Positions 25,759 to 35,273 of a stretch of DNA of 64,000 nt are shown one piece after another. The stretch spans positions 1-64,000 of the forward strand of contig DATMPC010000085.1 of NCBI GenBank assembly GCA_035567895.1, in the 5' to 3' direction. The position numbers and the translations under genes were made by a program. Numbering within the stretch: the stretch's first letter is position 1; the number at the start of each line of letters is the position of its first letter. The DNA comes from Terriglobales bacterium. Lineage in GTDB: Bacteria; Acidobacteriota; Terriglobia; Terriglobales; Acidobacteriaceae. The notes below the pieces were generated by a model, which saw only the letters and a list, made by a program, of their open reading frames with translations, made no database searches and was not told where the DNA came from.

Positions 25759-27300
25759 CTAGTCGCCGATATCCTTTCGATCCGCTGACGGTGGCTTTTG
25801 CGGCGGAGCTTTGAGTATCACCTTGATTCCTTTGCCCTTGCCGCCTGCCGACTGCGCGTCTTCGCGATCACTGGCCTTAAATTGCGTCCAAGGACCGGCT
25901 TTCATGTCACGTAGTAGCGGAGCCTGCCAGGCAAATTCGGGATGTTGCGCAAGAAACTCCTTGGCGCGGAAATCTGCCCCGCAGGGATGTCCGGCGCGAG
26001 CCACCAACTGCATCTTGCCCGTCATGTCGCTATCGGTAGCCTTGCCTTGCACCGCGCCTCCGGGATAGTACGGCTCCCAGCCCCATACTTCGATCCCCCG
26101 CGGGCTTGTATCGCTGTGGCCGCACAATGCACGCTCGTTCGCTTCTTCTTTCTTTTGGTAAGAATCAAAGTGGTCCGAAAGGAATTCTTGAGCCATGGCG
26201 ACATCGATCTTTCCCTTGTTCTGCGTCATAAGCTCCTCCCATCGCGCGTGACGCGCATTGGGCGAAGTTCTCATGTCGTTCGGATCGAAATCAGTTTCGT
26301 CCTTGATGAGATCGGGGTCGCGGGCAAAGTTCGAGCTCACGAAGTACCCGTCTTTCGACCGCCACAGAGGTGTGTGCTTCAGTCCCAACTCGAGATACGC
26401 GACTTCGTTGGTCTTGCGGTCACCGATGAGCCAATCGTTCGCGTATCCGCCGTTGTTGCCTTCCTTCATGATGCGGACATAGTCGTCAATGGAATTCGCA
26501 TACTGCAGCGCCTTGCGCGAGCGAACGAACTCGGGAATTCCGTTTGGATCGAAGCCATAGAACTGCGTGAGCGTGGTTTCCGTGATCATGATGCCGGACG
26601 AATTCACACCGAAATCGTCATCCGAGGTGATGACGCCGGGGAAGCCGTCCATCAGAATGCTGTTTCCGCGCTGCGGGACGATGTCAAACATCACGACCCA
26701 GCGTGCGCCGGTCAGGTAGCTGGTCCAGTTGTTGTGCGCGATGACGATCTTGCCGTCTTTCGTGTAACTGCCGGTGGCAATGAAAGCACTGCAGTTGCCG
26801 GGTGGAAGTAGCTGTGGCGGATTCAGTGCCGCTTCTTTTTTATTCAGCCACGGCACGTAGTAATCGGGAACTTCCTCGAAGGCATTGAGGGCGACGACGT
26901 CCCAGACGTCCAGCTTGCTGCCCTTCGCCTTGAGGCCGTCTGCGATCCCTTGCAACTCCTGCCTGTATTCGGCTTCAATGTGCGGCCAAAGCACCTCGCG
27001 CGCAGTCTTGCGGAAGAACTCCCAGTCGCGCTGCGTATTGTGCGTATCGAGCAGGCGAACAGCCTGGACAGCATCCTCGATCTCCGGCGCAAGCAGGTAT
27101 CCATGTTGATATCCGATGTTGCTCGGCAAGCCTTCCAGGTGAACGTAGATCCACCCACCACGCTCAAAGCGATAGGACTTTCCCAGCCGGGAGGCGGTGA
27201 CGTTGCTCTTAGCGAATGTGGTGGAGGAGAGGATCATGATGAAGAAAATTGCCGATAGGAACGCAAAACGGCGAAGTATCACCAATTGCTCCTGAGACAT
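25759..27300 (-). CDS. Exported C45-type Ntn hydrolase / phospholipase B-like protein
   Basis: A 513-residue exported protein. After a leader (FAFLSAIFFIMILSSTTFA), residues 57-70 read GLPSNIGYQHGYLL, as in the C45 acyltransferase and phospholipase B-like group. PGNCSAFIATGSYTKDGKIV follows, and Cys170 would be the nucleophile exposed by self-cleavage between Asn169 and Cys170. AHNNWTSYLTGARW and DFGVNSSGIMITETTL are conserved downstream strands. Related enzymes hydrolyse amide or ester bonds, such as acyl-coenzyme-A:6-aminopenicillanate-type, ceramidase-like or phospholipid substrates, and the specificity cannot be assigned. The C-terminus is low-complexity Lys/Pro. Confidence 0.8.
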   Translation of the reverse strand: MSQEQLVILRRFAFLSAIFFIMILSSTTFAKSNVTASRLGKSYRFERGGWIYVHLEGLPSNIGYQHGYLLAPEIEDAVQAVRLLDTHNTQRDWEFFRKTAREVLWPHIEAEYRQELQGIADGLKAKGSKLDVWDVVALNAFEEVPDYYVPWLNKKEAALNPPQLLPPGNCSAFIATGSYTKDGKIVIAHNNWTSYLTGARWVVMFDIVPQRGNSILMDGFPGVITSDDDFGVNSSGIMITETTLTQFYGFDPNGIPEFVRSRKALQYANSIDDYVRIMKEGNNGGYANDWLIGDRKTNEVAYLELGLKHTPLWRSKDGYFVSSNFARDPDLIKDETDFDPNDMRTSPNARHARWEELMTQNKGKIDVAMAQEFLSDHFDSYQKKEEANERALCGHSDTSPRGIEVWGWEPYYPGGAVQGKATDSDMTGKMQLVARAGHPCGADFRAKEFLAQHPEFAWQAPLLRDMKAGPWTQFKASDREDAQSAGGKGKGIKVILKAPPQKPPSADRKDIGD

Positions 27301-27376
27301 AGGATGAGGGGATTATTAGGGGTAGCGATATGCCGCGTCAAACACCAGAGGCATCAGCTCGCCATTACTTGAGTTT

Positions 27377-27555
27377 GTCATCCTGAGTCCGCCGCGGCGG
27401 GCGAAGGATCTCCCGCGATGCACCGGACTTAATTGCTCTGTCGCGGCTCTTTCACGAGGATTCTGGCCGAAGAGCCGGTATGCGACGACGCAGTTCGAAC
27501 ATTCCCGGGAGGTCCCTTCGACAGACTCAGGGCCAACGTAAAGCCTCAGGATGAC
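27377..27555. repeat. Large interrupted inverted repeat in a gap
   Basis: This gap (27301-27634) has no gene. GTCATCCTGAG (27377-27387) is exactly complementary to CTCAGGATGAC (27545-27555). Inside, CGAAGGATCTCCCG near 27402 is nearly complementary to CGGGAGGTCCCTTCG near 27506. A perfect 12-bp palindrome CCGCCGCGGCGG occupies 27389-27400. It resembles the GTCATCCTGAG-GAAGGATC type dispersed intergenic repeats of many environmental genomes. Confidence 0.65.
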
Positions 27556-27634
27556 GGCGGTTAGACCGGCCTTTGTAAGACTCGAAAGAAACAGTCATGC
27601 TGCCCGGCTGGGCTCCATGTTTGGAGGCGGACAA

Positions 27635-28651
27635 CTACGCGAGAGCTGCCTTCAATTCTGTACCGTACACGTCGTACCAGGGAGTCGCAGCTTTCAATCT
27701 TTCATTCACGTTCTGGATGTTCTTCACTCCCTCGGTCTTCATCCATTCGACGAACGCTTTTTCTCCCTGCTTTGCAAACACGGGAACGCCGGCTGCCCAC
27801 GTGGCGCGTCCGCAGAGCACGCCGTTGAATTTCACGCCGGACTCAGCAGCCAGCTCCAGCGTCTCTGAAAATTCTTCATTGCTTACCCCAGCCGACAGAT
27901 AGATGAACGGCTTCCTGGCAACCGCGGCGGATTTACGGAACAGCTCTAGCGCTTCCTTGCGTGAGTAGGCGGCGCCTTTGCCGGCGTAGCTCTTCGTGCC
28001 TTCGACAAATTTCATGTTGATCGGCACTTCGGCTTTCATGACGTCGATTCCGTAATTCTCTTTTGTGAACTCTTCCATGCTTCGGATCACGCTCTCAGGC
28101 TTGCGCTTTGCGTATTCCAAGCCTTTTTCATCGCCGCCCTGGGGATCGTATCCGACGAATTCGAGAAAGTACGGAATGTCCTGCCCGCGGCACTCGTCGC
28201 CGATGCGCTCGACAAATGCATGCTTCTCATCGTTGATCTCTTTGGAATCGAACGGGGAGTAATAGATGAGCACCTTGATGCAATCCGCACCGGCTTCCTT
28301 CAATCGGCGAACCGACCAATGGTTCAACAGATCGGGAATGCGGCCGGGCCGATTGTTGTCATATCCCGTCTGTTCGTAGGCGAGCAGCAGGCCGGCTTTC
28401 TTATTGCGACGCTTTGCAGCCGGCAGTCCGTACTCTGGATCGAGCAGGATTGCGCTGGCATATTGAGTGAGCACTTCCGAAACGATGCTCTTGAAGTCCT
28501 CAAGCATGCTTTCAGGAACATTGGGCACGCCTTTTTCTTTGGCAAGAGACTTCTGCAACGATCCACGCTGATCCATTGCAGCGGCAGCGATTACGCCGCG
28601 CGAGTCGGAGACTGCTTTCATGCCGGCAAGTTTTCCGGGTGTTGGTTTCAC
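27635..28651 (-). CDS. lacD: Tagatose 1,6-diphosphate aldolase
   Basis: A 338-residue class I aldolase of the LacD family, which splits tagatose 1,6-bisphosphate (and often fructose-type ketose bisphosphates) into dihydroxyacetone phosphate and glyceraldehyde 3-phosphate. Family segments are AAAAMDQRGSLQKSLAKEKG, AILLDPEYGLPAAKRRNKKA, LLLAYEQTGYDNNRPGRIPD, ADCIKVLIYYSPFD (with the Schiff-base type Lys region), and FLEFVGYD. ATG 28651 follows a strong CGAGGAGGAATTCAC. No other galactose or tagatose genes are adjacent, so it may serve general sugar catabolism. Confidence 0.88.
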   Translation of the reverse strand: MKPTPGKLAGMKAVSDSRGVIAAAAMDQRGSLQKSLAKEKGVPNVPESMLEDFKSIVSEVLTQYASAILLDPEYGLPAAKRRNKKAGLLLAYEQTGYDNNRPGRIPDLLNHWSVRRLKEAGADCIKVLIYYSPFDSKEINDEKHAFVERIGDECRGQDIPYFLEFVGYDPQGGDEKGLEYAKRKPESVIRSMEEFTKENYGIDVMKAEVPINMKFVEGTKSYAGKGAAYSRKEALELFRKSAAVARKPFIYLSAGVSNEEFSETLELAAESGVKFNGVLCGRATWAAGVPVFAKQGEKAFVEWMKTEGVKNIQNVNERLKAATPWYDVYGTELKAALA

Positions 28652-28782
28652 GTGAATTCCTCCTCGGGAATTGCTTCAGATTGTTCGAGACGCGTCTTCA
28701 GAGGGTCTCGACCGGCCGGCAATGGTGCGGCCAGAGCTACGGTGATGACGAACGCGATTCTAGCTTACAGCAACCAGCGCTT

Positions 28783-29514
28783 CTAGCGAGCGCTCTCTAT
28801 CGCGGCCTTCTGCAATGCCATCAGATCAAGAATCCCTTGCTTGGCAACTCGCAGCAGCTCGGCAAGTTGCTTGTCATCAAAAGCCACCTGCTCGGCCGTA
28901 GCCTGTACTTCGACAAAGCGGCCAGCGCCAGTCATGACCAGATTCATGTCTACCTCGGCTCGCGAGTCCTCTTCATAGGCGAGATCGAGGAGCACGGCTC
29001 CATCGACGATGCCCACGCTGGTGGCGGCAACACTGTCACGCAACGGTGATTTCTTCAGAGTTCCAGCAGCCAGCAGCCGCCTCAGCGCCAACGCCAAGGC
29101 TACATAAGCGCCAGTAATGGACGCGGTACGCGTGCCTCCATCTGCCTGGATCACGTCGCAGTCCATGAAGATTGTGCGCTCGCCTAATTGTGACAAATCG
29201 ACAACAGCCCGCAGTGACCTGCCAATAAGGCGCTGGATCTCGTGCGTGCGCCCGCCGATGCGTCCCTTGCTCGACTCTCGTGGAGTCCGCGTGAGAGTGG
29301 CCCGTGGCAGGATGCCGTACTCACTGGTAATCCATCCCTTCCCACTGTTACGGAGGAAACCGGGTACGGTCTCCTCGATGGACGCTGTACAGATAACACG
29401 CGTGTGTCCAACTTCGATCAGCGCGGATCCTTCAGCCATGCTGTTGTAATCAGGAGTGATGCGAACGGGACGCATCTGTTCTGGAGTGCGATTGTCGCTG
29501 CGAAAAGAAGACAT
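28783..29514 (-). CDS. rph: Ribonuclease PH
   Basis: A 243-residue phosphorolytic 3'-5' exoribonuclease that trims tRNA 3' ends. The start [20 protein letters not shown], then [20 protein letters not shown], and the phosphate/RNA-binding segment [20 protein letters not shown] are classic. [20 protein letters not shown] holds the D-x-D catalytic region, and [20 protein letters not shown] completes the core. The length matches the family. It lies downstream of a long inverted repeat (29543-29637) that separates it from the divergent kinase gene. Confidence 0.95.
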   Translation of the reverse strand: MSSFRSDNRTPEQMRPVRITPDYNSMAEGSALIEVGHTRVICTASIEETVPGFLRNSGKGWITSEYGILPRATLTRTPRESSKGRIGGRTHEIQRLIGRSLRAVVDLSQLGERTIFMDCDVIQADGGTRTASITGAYVALALALRRLLAAGTLKKSPLRDSVAATSVGIVDGAVLLDLAYEEDSRAEVDMNLVMTGAGRFVEVQATAEQVAFDDKQLAELLRVAKQGILDLMALQKAAIESAR

Positions 29515-29542
29515 GAGAGAGGACTATTTAATCATGGAGAGA

Positions 29543-29637
29543 AGTACCGGCGGCGGTAGCCGCTGAGTTAGTCATACATCTCCTGTTCTCCGACTAGTGG
29601 CCCACCGACGCACCCAGCGGCTACCGCCGCCGGTACT
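29543..29637. repeat. 23-bp perfect inverted repeat
   Basis: Arms 29543-29565 and 29615-29637 are perfectly complementary over 23 bp (left arm begins AGTACCGGCGGCGGTAGCCG). The 49-nt loop is non-coding. It lies between two divergent genes (rph and the kinase). A degenerate single-arm copy is at 60611-60636, so this is a dispersed family rather than a local palindrome. Confidence 0.85.
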
Positions 29638-29672
29638 GATCCCGATTGACCTCTGTCCTTTCCCGACATAGG

Positions 29673-32249
29673 ATGACCCAAGCATGTCCCCCCATGTCTG
29701 CGCCCACGATCCATTCCGGCGGAATGCTCGGACGGTACCGTCTCCTCGAGCAGATCGGCGCGGGCGGAATGGGAGTCGTCTATCGTGCCCATGACGAGCG
29801 ACTTGACCGCGATGTAGCCATCAAGCTACTGAACCCGGGAAGTATCCGAAGTGCTATTGCGAGGCATCGTGTACGCAATGAGGCTCTCGCACTATCGAGA
29901 CTCAGCCATCCCAACATCGAGACGATTTTCGAGTTCGACACGCAGGACGATTGCGACTTTCTGGTGGTCGAACTCATTCATGGCGCTTCGCTGGACGAGT
30001 TACTCAGTAAGGGACCCCTTCCAGAAACCCTCGCAGTCTCACTCACCGTGCAACTGTTGCGAGGTCTGGCGGCCGCACATGAAAAGGGAATCATTCACCG
30101 CGATCTCAAACCGTCAAACCTGCGGCTTACTCAAGACAGCTTCCTCAAGATTCTGGACTTTGGACTTGCGCACATTCGCGACCAGGAAGAACCCGAAAAA
30201 CACAACCTGACTACCGAAACTCACAGTACCGTTCTCTCCGGCACTTTGGGATACATGTCGCCCGAGCAACTTCGGGGGGCGCGCCCCGATTCTCGAAGCG
30301 ATATCTATGCCGCTGGCCTCGTCCTCTATCAGATGTGCACGGGACGGATGCCATTTACCGAATCGGGAGCGATGCTCATCGATGCAGTCCTGAACAAATC
30401 GATACCTCCACCGCGCAAGGTGAAGCGAGACATAACTCCCGAACTGGAAGCGGTGATACTTAAGGCCCTGGAGAAGGATCCGAAGATCAGATTTCAGTCT
30501 CCGCGGGAGATGCTGGCCGATCTAGAGATCATTGCTGTTCCGGGAACACGATCCCGGAGGGGACAAATTTTGCAGATATCGGCAGTGGGCCTGCTCGTCA
30601 TTGCTATCGGACTGATCAGTGCGCTGGAATATCGCAGAATCGCTGGCTGGATTGACCGACGCCTACATCCCGTTCCTCCAAATAGATACGTAGCGGTGAT
30701 GCCGTTTCGCACAGTGAACAACGATGATCCGGCGTTTGACCAAGGTCTCACAGAAGCCGTCGCCGCTCGACTGATGGAGATTACCGCCGCTCAGCCTGTA
30801 CAAGTGGTTTCGCCCAGAGAGCTGCAGGCGGAACATGTGACCGACATACAGGATGCTCGCAAGAAGCTTGGAGTGAACCTCGGGCTTGAGGGCAGCCTGA
30901 TGCGATCTGAAGGGAACACACGAGTGACTCAGACACTGGTTGATGCGGCGACTCGGCGGTTGCTTCGAGCGGCAAACTTCGACACTTCGAAGACAGATGT
31001 TTTCGCATTGCAGGATCAGCTCGTGGATAAAGCCGTACAGATGCTCGAAATTGAAATCCACCAAGGGCTTGGCGAGCACAGGAATGGCACAACAAATTCC
31101 GAAGCATTTCGAATGTACACTCGCGGCATAGGATTTCTGCAGGGCAGTAATCCAGAAGACACGCAAAGTGCGATTAGCCAGTTCCAGCAGGCGCTGGCGA
31201 TCGATCCCGGTTACGCCGAAGCTCATGCCTCCCTGGGCTTGGCCTACCTTCAGCAATACCTAATGAATAAGACCCAAGATCTGGTAGCTAAGTCACGAAC
31301 AGAATGTGAAAAGGCCGGGGCATTGAATATTCATTTGGCTCGGGCAAAAGTCTGTCTGGGTAAAGTACAGCTCACGGTTGGCCAATATGAACCCGCTGTG
31401 TCTACGTTTCAGAGCGCGGTCAGTGCTGATTCGAATGACGACGAGGCCTATCGCGATCTAGCTCTTGCCTATGAGCGTCTCAATCGCAATTACCTGGCAG
31501 AGGAAACTTACCGAAAAGCGATTCAAGTTCGCCCGTCTTCCGCGGCAGGTTATGTTCGATACAGTCTCTATTTAAGTCATCAGGCTAAGTATTCAGCTGC
31601 GGCGGAGCAGCTGCGTAGGGCGGCTCAATTGTCGCCTGACGATGGACGAGTCTGGTCAAGCTTGGGTGGCGTGTATTACCTGAATGGTCAATACAATGAG
31701 GCGCTGGTTGCGCTTCAGCGTGCGATAGAGCTACGCCCGAATTATGCTCCTTACACCAATCTGGGACACAGCTACTTCGCCTTAGGAAGATACGAGGAGG
31801 CCATTCGAGCTTTCGAACAGGCCTTGAGCCTGGGTGGACGCCAAATTCAGACCCACGGCAATCTTGCCCGAGCATATTATTGGTTTCCAGCCACACGACC
31901 TCTCGCCGATGCCGAGTATCGGAAGGCGCTGGAGCTCGTAGCTAACGAACTAAAAGTTAATTCCAACGATGCTGACGCACATCTTCTGGCAGCTCAATAC
32001 AATGCCATGCTGTCGCGGCGTGCGGAGGCAATCGGCAATCTCAATTTGGCACTTAGTGCTAGACCAAATGACGCCGAAACGTTATACTTCGCAGCCATCG
32101 TACATAATCAGCTCGGGAATAAGCCTGAAGCGCTGTCCTGGCTGAAGAGGGCGGTCCAGCGCGGCTATTCACCAACGGAGATCGCTCTTACACCTGAGTT
32201 AAGTTCGCTGAAGAGCGAGCCAGAGTACAAAGCCATAATAACGAAGTAA
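29673..32249 (+). CDS. Ser/Thr protein kinase with TPR repeats
   Basis: A roughly 858-residue transmembrane receptor-like kinase. The kinase domain carries GAGGMGVVYRAHDERLDRDV (glycine loop), VAIKLL (ATP-binding Lys), IIHRDLKPSN (catalytic HRD), DFGLAHI (DFG), and GTLGYMSPEQLRGARPDSRS. A single membrane helix follows (ISAVGLLVIAIGLISALEY, about residue 305). Next comes a TolB/adenylate-cyclase-associated-like module (RYVAVMPFRTVNNDDPAFDQ onwards). A long array of tetratricopeptide repeats then runs to the end, for example YNEALVALQRAIELRPNYAP. Starts at ATG 29673 or 29694 both lack a good ribosome site. The outer TPR part probably senses or binds partners. Two small related secreted proteins follow. 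Confidence 0.9.
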   Translation: MTQACPPMSAPTIHSGGMLGRYRLLEQIGAGGMGVVYRAHDERLDRDVAIKLLNPGSIRSAIARHRVRNEALALSRLSHPNIETIFEFDTQDDCDFLVVELIHGASLDELLSKGPLPETLAVSLTVQLLRGLAAAHEKGIIHRDLKPSNLRLTQDSFLKILDFGLAHIRDQEEPEKHNLTTETHSTVLSGTLGYMSPEQLRGARPDSRSDIYAAGLVLYQMCTGRMPFTESGAMLIDAVLNKSIPPPRKVKRDITPELEAVILKALEKDPKIRFQSPREMLADLEIIAVPGTRSRRGQILQISAVGLLVIAIGLISALEYRRIAGWIDRRLHPVPPNRYVAVMPFRTVNNDDPAFDQGLTEAVAARLMEITAAQPVQVVSPRELQAEHVTDIQDARKKLGVNLGLEGSLMRSEGNTRVTQTLVDAATRRLLRAANFDTSKTDVFALQDQLVDKAVQMLEIEIHQGLGEHRNGTTNSEAFRMYTRGIGFLQGSNPEDTQSAISQFQQALAIDPGYAEAHASLGLAYLQQYLMNKTQDLVAKSRTECEKAGALNIHLARAKVCLGKVQLTVGQYEPAVSTFQSAVSADSNDDEAYRDLALAYERLNRNYLAEETYRKAIQVRPSSAAGYVRYSLYLSHQAKYSAAAEQLRRAAQLSPDDGRVWSSLGGVYYLNGQYNEALVALQRAIELRPNYAPYTNLGHSYFALGRYEEAIRAFEQALSLGGRQIQTHGNLARAYYWFPATRPLADAEYRKALELVANELKVNSNDADAHLLAAQYNAMLSRRAEAIGNLNLALSARPNDAETLYFAAIVHNQLGNKPEALSWLKRAVQRGYSPTEIALTPELSSLKSEPEYKAIITK

Positions 32250-32380
32250 TCTCGGCCAACTTGATTCATCCCCCAAATAGGTTCATCCCTAGCAGTCTCT
32301 ATTCGGTCGTGGGACACTTTTGTTCCAGTCCCTATCGGGCCATAGTCATCGGAAGAACGAGAGAATGAGGACCAAAGGTT

Positions 32381-32944
32381 ATGCGGAGCAAAATTCGTAA
32401 TCTACTATCCATTCGCCTATGTGCTGTGTGCATTCTGGTTACATGTGTACTGTGCTCCTCATGTGGCGAAAAACGAGGTGGTGGCGGCGGAAGTAGGAAT
32501 ATCAAGTCGGTTTCGTGCTCGCTGCCCAACAATCCCAACGGGCAGTGCATCGCGTGTGAGTATAGCGGTGCAGGGTTCTGTGGGATCACGGTCGGTTGGT
32601 TGAAACAATTGCCTCTAGGAGCTGGCCACGCTCCGATCCTAATTCGTCCTAATGACCAAATCCTCTGGATCGGTGACAATGGCGAAGACGTTCAGATTGA
32701 CAAGACGAAGATGAAGGGGGTGCTGTGTGATGACGAAGATAAACCCGATCCAAAAGCGCCTAAAGATCCACCTATAACCGATCCAGTGGATGCGGGATAC
32801 AGTGGAAGCCACAAGCTAAAGCTTTCCAGCGCAAGACCGGAAAGTAAGGGTTTTTGTTACAAACATTTCCTGCATTGGGACAAGGGAATTTTTGGAGGAC
32901 ATGGCGATATTGATCCGCACGTCTACATTGGGGATGGGACCTAA
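32381..32944 (+). CDS. Small lipoprotein, member of a tandem paralog pair
   Basis: A 187-residue lipoprotein with N-terminal signal and Cys near residues 25-28 (LCSSCGEKRGGGGG), then a Gly linker. The mature part is Cys-rich (SCSLPNNPNGQCIACEYSGA, FCGITVGWLKQL) and ends with GFCYKHFLHW, then DIDPHVYIGDGT. The end is shared with the next gene, so the two are paralogs. The C-x-x-H pattern near the C-terminus could bind a metal, but no known family was recognised. The gene follows the kinase-TPR gene by 131 bp on the same strand. Confidence 0.6.
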   Translation: MRSKIRNLLSIRLCAVCILVTCVLCSSCGEKRGGGGGSRNIKSVSCSLPNNPNGQCIACEYSGAGFCGITVGWLKQLPLGAGHAPILIRPNDQILWIGDNGEDVQIDKTKMKGVLCDDEDKPDPKAPKDPPITDPVDAGYSGSHKLKLSSARPESKGFCYKHFLHWDKGIFGGHGDIDPHVYIGDGT

Positions 32945-33025
32945 CACTCCGCAGAAATACGCCGTCACTTGCCGAGTAGGTATTCGGCACCAAAGGAAGT
33001 AGCCACTAAAAGAAAGGTAAAGTCG

Positions 33026-33610
33026 ATGAGAAAGATAGGTTCGTTCGCGACTGTGATTTGCTTAATGTCGGCGTTTTGTATAGCCCAAAAGATCGAACAG
33101 GTTTGTGGCGCTCCGATCTTTTCGAAAGACACACATGGCAATCCAGACGTTGTCGTGTGTCCCTCAGATACACCCAACGAGTGCAAGATTAGCCTCAGTT
33201 TCCTTAAGTGTCTCTCGGTTTCAGGGGATCCGGCGATTAGAGTGAATCGCAACGACAAAATAGAGTGGTATTCAGATCAAAAGGACAAGAATGGCAACCT
33301 CATAGTATTCAAGTTTGAGCCGTTCAGGCAGGTGGGTCCGAATAAGCACGAGAAGTGCTCTGCTCCTGGCGGCCACGATCAGGAGCCGTTTCCGGATGCG
33401 CACGGTAATGGGTACGCCTTCAGATACATCGAACATGTCCATGCGATGTCTGTGAGGAAGTCTTGCTTTGAGCACGTGTTGAAATTGAGGGATACCACCC
33501 ACACCGGTGAATATGACTTCGACCCTCACGTGATCATTGGAGACGGCACTGAATACCTTTCGAAGGAGGCTTACGCTTGGTTTAAACCTAATAAAGCAAC
33601 AAGTCATTAA
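33026..33610 (+). CDS. Small exported protein, member of a tandem paralog pair
   Basis: A 194-residue protein. A longer frame opens at 32969, but ATG 33026 is followed by an exact signal peptide (MRKIGSFATVICLMSAFCIA) and preceded by AAAGGTAAAGTC, so it is preferred. The mature part has several Cys (VCGAPIF, VVVCPSDTPNECKISLSFLK) and a His-rich stretch (EHVHAMSVRKSCFEHVLKLR). It ends FDPHVIIGDGTEYL, like its neighbour. The shared pattern is C-[FY]-[EK]-H, a Gly, then D-P-H-V-x-I-G-D-G-T. Fold and role are unknown; a cupredoxin-like beta-sandwich is one possibility. Confidence 0.6.
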   Translation: MRKIGSFATVICLMSAFCIAQKIEQVCGAPIFSKDTHGNPDVVVCPSDTPNECKISLSFLKCLSVSGDPAIRVNRNDKIEWYSDQKDKNGNLIVFKFEPFRQVGPNKHEKCSAPGGHDQEPFPDAHGNGYAFRYIEHVHAMSVRKSCFEHVLKLRDTTHTGEYDFDPHVIIGDGTEYLSKEAYAWFKPNKATSH

Positions 33611-33904
33611 AGACGATGGGAACAGCGACTAAAGCAGGCGATTCGAGTAAAAGAAGGCTTCCCAATCTGGCGTCGCTCACAAGAAGTGAATAGGTCGAGG
33701 GTATAGGTATTTGTGTGCAGCTAATAGCGCTAAGACGCGAGCTGCTGATGGTATTCGCGCTGGCCTCTCCGGATCGAGTGCTCCATCGAAGTAGAATTAT
33801 AGTGTGATGGTAACGGGGCTGGTCGGCCTCTCGTACTTCAAAAACTCAAATCTGCCTGCTGAGCCAACGGCCTTCCTTGTGCGAAACTGAAGAAGGTCTT
33901 AAAA

Positions 33905-33994
33905 GCCGGGATGGCGAAACTGGCAGACGCAGCGGACTTAAAATCCGCAGGGCTTAAAAGGCCTGTGGGGGTTCGATTCCCCCTCCCGGCACCA
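33905..33994 (+). tRNA. tRNA-Leu (UAA)
   Basis: A 90-nt tRNA with a long variable arm. Acceptor GCCGGGA pairs perfectly with TCCCGGC, with an encoded A-CCA end. The anticodon loop CTTAAAA holds TAA, followed by the extra arm (GGGCTTAAAAGGCCTGT region) typical of tRNA-Leu. The T arm reads GGGGGTTCGATTCCCCC. Anticodon UAA reads Leu TTA/TTG codons. Confidence 0.96.
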
Positions 33995-34055
33995 CGCAGT
34001 TTGGGTTTTGCGAACTGAAATTCCCGAAACTCGGGCTTGCCGTCTGAATCCCGTA

Positions 34056-34436
34056 TTAGTCGCGAAGTTTCGCCAACAAATCCTGTGGGTGAACCGGCTT
34101 AGCGAGGATTTCGAATTGATGTCCTTTAGCTCGCGCCTTTTCTAGCAGATCTGCTGTCGCTGCCTGTCCGGAAAAGAGAAGGATCTTGCAGGACGGTAGG
34201 AATTGGCGAATGTTGATGGCGGCGTCGATTCCGTTCATGTCTTCCATGATGACGTCGCTGATAATCAGGTCAGGGCGCTCGCTTCGAGCTTTCTCGATCG
34301 CGCCCGTGCCGCTGTAAACTGCGGTCGCCGTGAATCCGTTTTGATTGAGAATAATTGCCAGCGTATCGGCGATTACGCGCTCGTCATCGACTACCAGCAC
34401 TCTGGGTTTGGTTTTTCCGCCGTTGTTATCTCTCAT
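34056..34436 (-). CDS. Single-domain response regulator (CheY-like)
   Basis: A 126-residue receiver domain without an output domain. Key residues are present: acidic pair Asp17-Asp18 (VLVVDDERVIAD), phosphoacceptor Asp61 (DLIISDVIMEDMNGI), Ser89 (ILLFSGQA), and Lys113 (ILAKPVHP). Stand-alone receivers act by protein-protein contact, for example in motility or phosphorelays. No sensor kinase gene lies nearby. Its gene is an isolated unit, 150 bp from the ABC permease gene. Confidence 0.9.
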   Translation of the reverse strand: MRDNNGGKTKPRVLVVDDERVIADTLAIILNQNGFTATAVYSGTGAIEKARSERPDLIISDVIMEDMNGIDAAINIRQFLPSCKILLFSGQAATADLLEKARAKGHQFEILAKPVHPQDLLAKLRD

Positions 34437-34586
34437 CCGTCCTTATCCATGGATTCCCAGCGGCCAGTGGACTGGGTCGGGGAATCCGGCGATTGCAGCG
34501 CGTAACAAATCTGTTTCGATTATAGCTGAAGCAGCCCTCTCTCATGTGGCGTGCCGGTTCTCGGCGTCCCAAGCCTCCGGAGGAAA

Positions 34587-35273
34587 TTACTCGATGCTCA
34601 CGGCCACGTCGCGCCGCACAAACACTTGTGCGGCGAGAAGAAGAATGATCGCGGATTCTGCAAGCCCAGTGATTATGGCCGAAAGTGGAATTGACGCGGC
34701 AAATGGGTCGGAGCCTCCGAGCAGTGCGGCGACCGGGGCGAGAAACGGGTTCGCGTCGCGGAGAGCAAACGGTGCGAACGCCAACGCTGCCGCAATCGCT
34801 GCTGCAAAGAATGGATAAAGAAGAGTCGACAGAAATAGTGCCACCGCGGCCGTCCATAACGAAGCCACTATGCCGCAGACGAATACTGTAAGGACGGCCC
34901 TTGCGACGAGGTCCGATACTCCGATCAGCCACAATGTGGCGGCTCCGATCGATGCGAAGTAAGCCATGGCGAAGTATGCAGAGCCGAGCAATAGACCGGC
35001 GAGATATTGCTCCCTGCTTACTGCCTTTGAGAGCACTCCGATGATTCGCCGCGAACGCTTCTCGTTATAAATGGCGGAGCTGGCCAGAAAAGCGAGCACC
35101 ACAACTCCGTAACGAACCTCCATTTGCACGATTTCGGAAACGTCTTCTCGACTGGTGGTTTGGTGCGGAATCCGAAGGAAGCCTCCCAACAGAAACGGCC
35201 AGCCCACCAACGCAAGTAGCAACCAGCGATTCTGCCGCACGAAACTCTTTGCCAGAAGCAGGATCGGAGTCAT
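34587..35273 (-). CDS. ABC transporter membrane permease (ABC-2-like)
   Basis: A 228-residue integral membrane protein with about six hydrophobic helices (WLLLALVGWPFLLGGFLRI, VVVLAFLASSAIYNEKRSRR, YFAMAYFASIGAATLWLIGV and further). Its ATG overlaps the stop of the upstream ATPase gene by four bases (ATGA), a classical coupling for the two subunits of an exporter. The fold and the short interhelical EKRSRRI segment resemble ABC-2-type permeases. The substrate is unknown. Confidence 0.75.
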   Translation of the reverse strand: MTPILLLAKSFVRQNRWLLLALVGWPFLLGGFLRIPHQTTSREDVSEIVQMEVRYGVVVLAFLASSAIYNEKRSRRIIGVLSKAVSREQYLAGLLLGSAYFAMAYFASIGAATLWLIGVSDLVARAVLTVFVCGIVASLWTAAVALFLSTLLYPFFAAAIAAALAFAPFALRDANPFLAPVAALLGGSDPFAASIPLSAIITGLAESAIILLLAAQVFVRRDVAVSIE

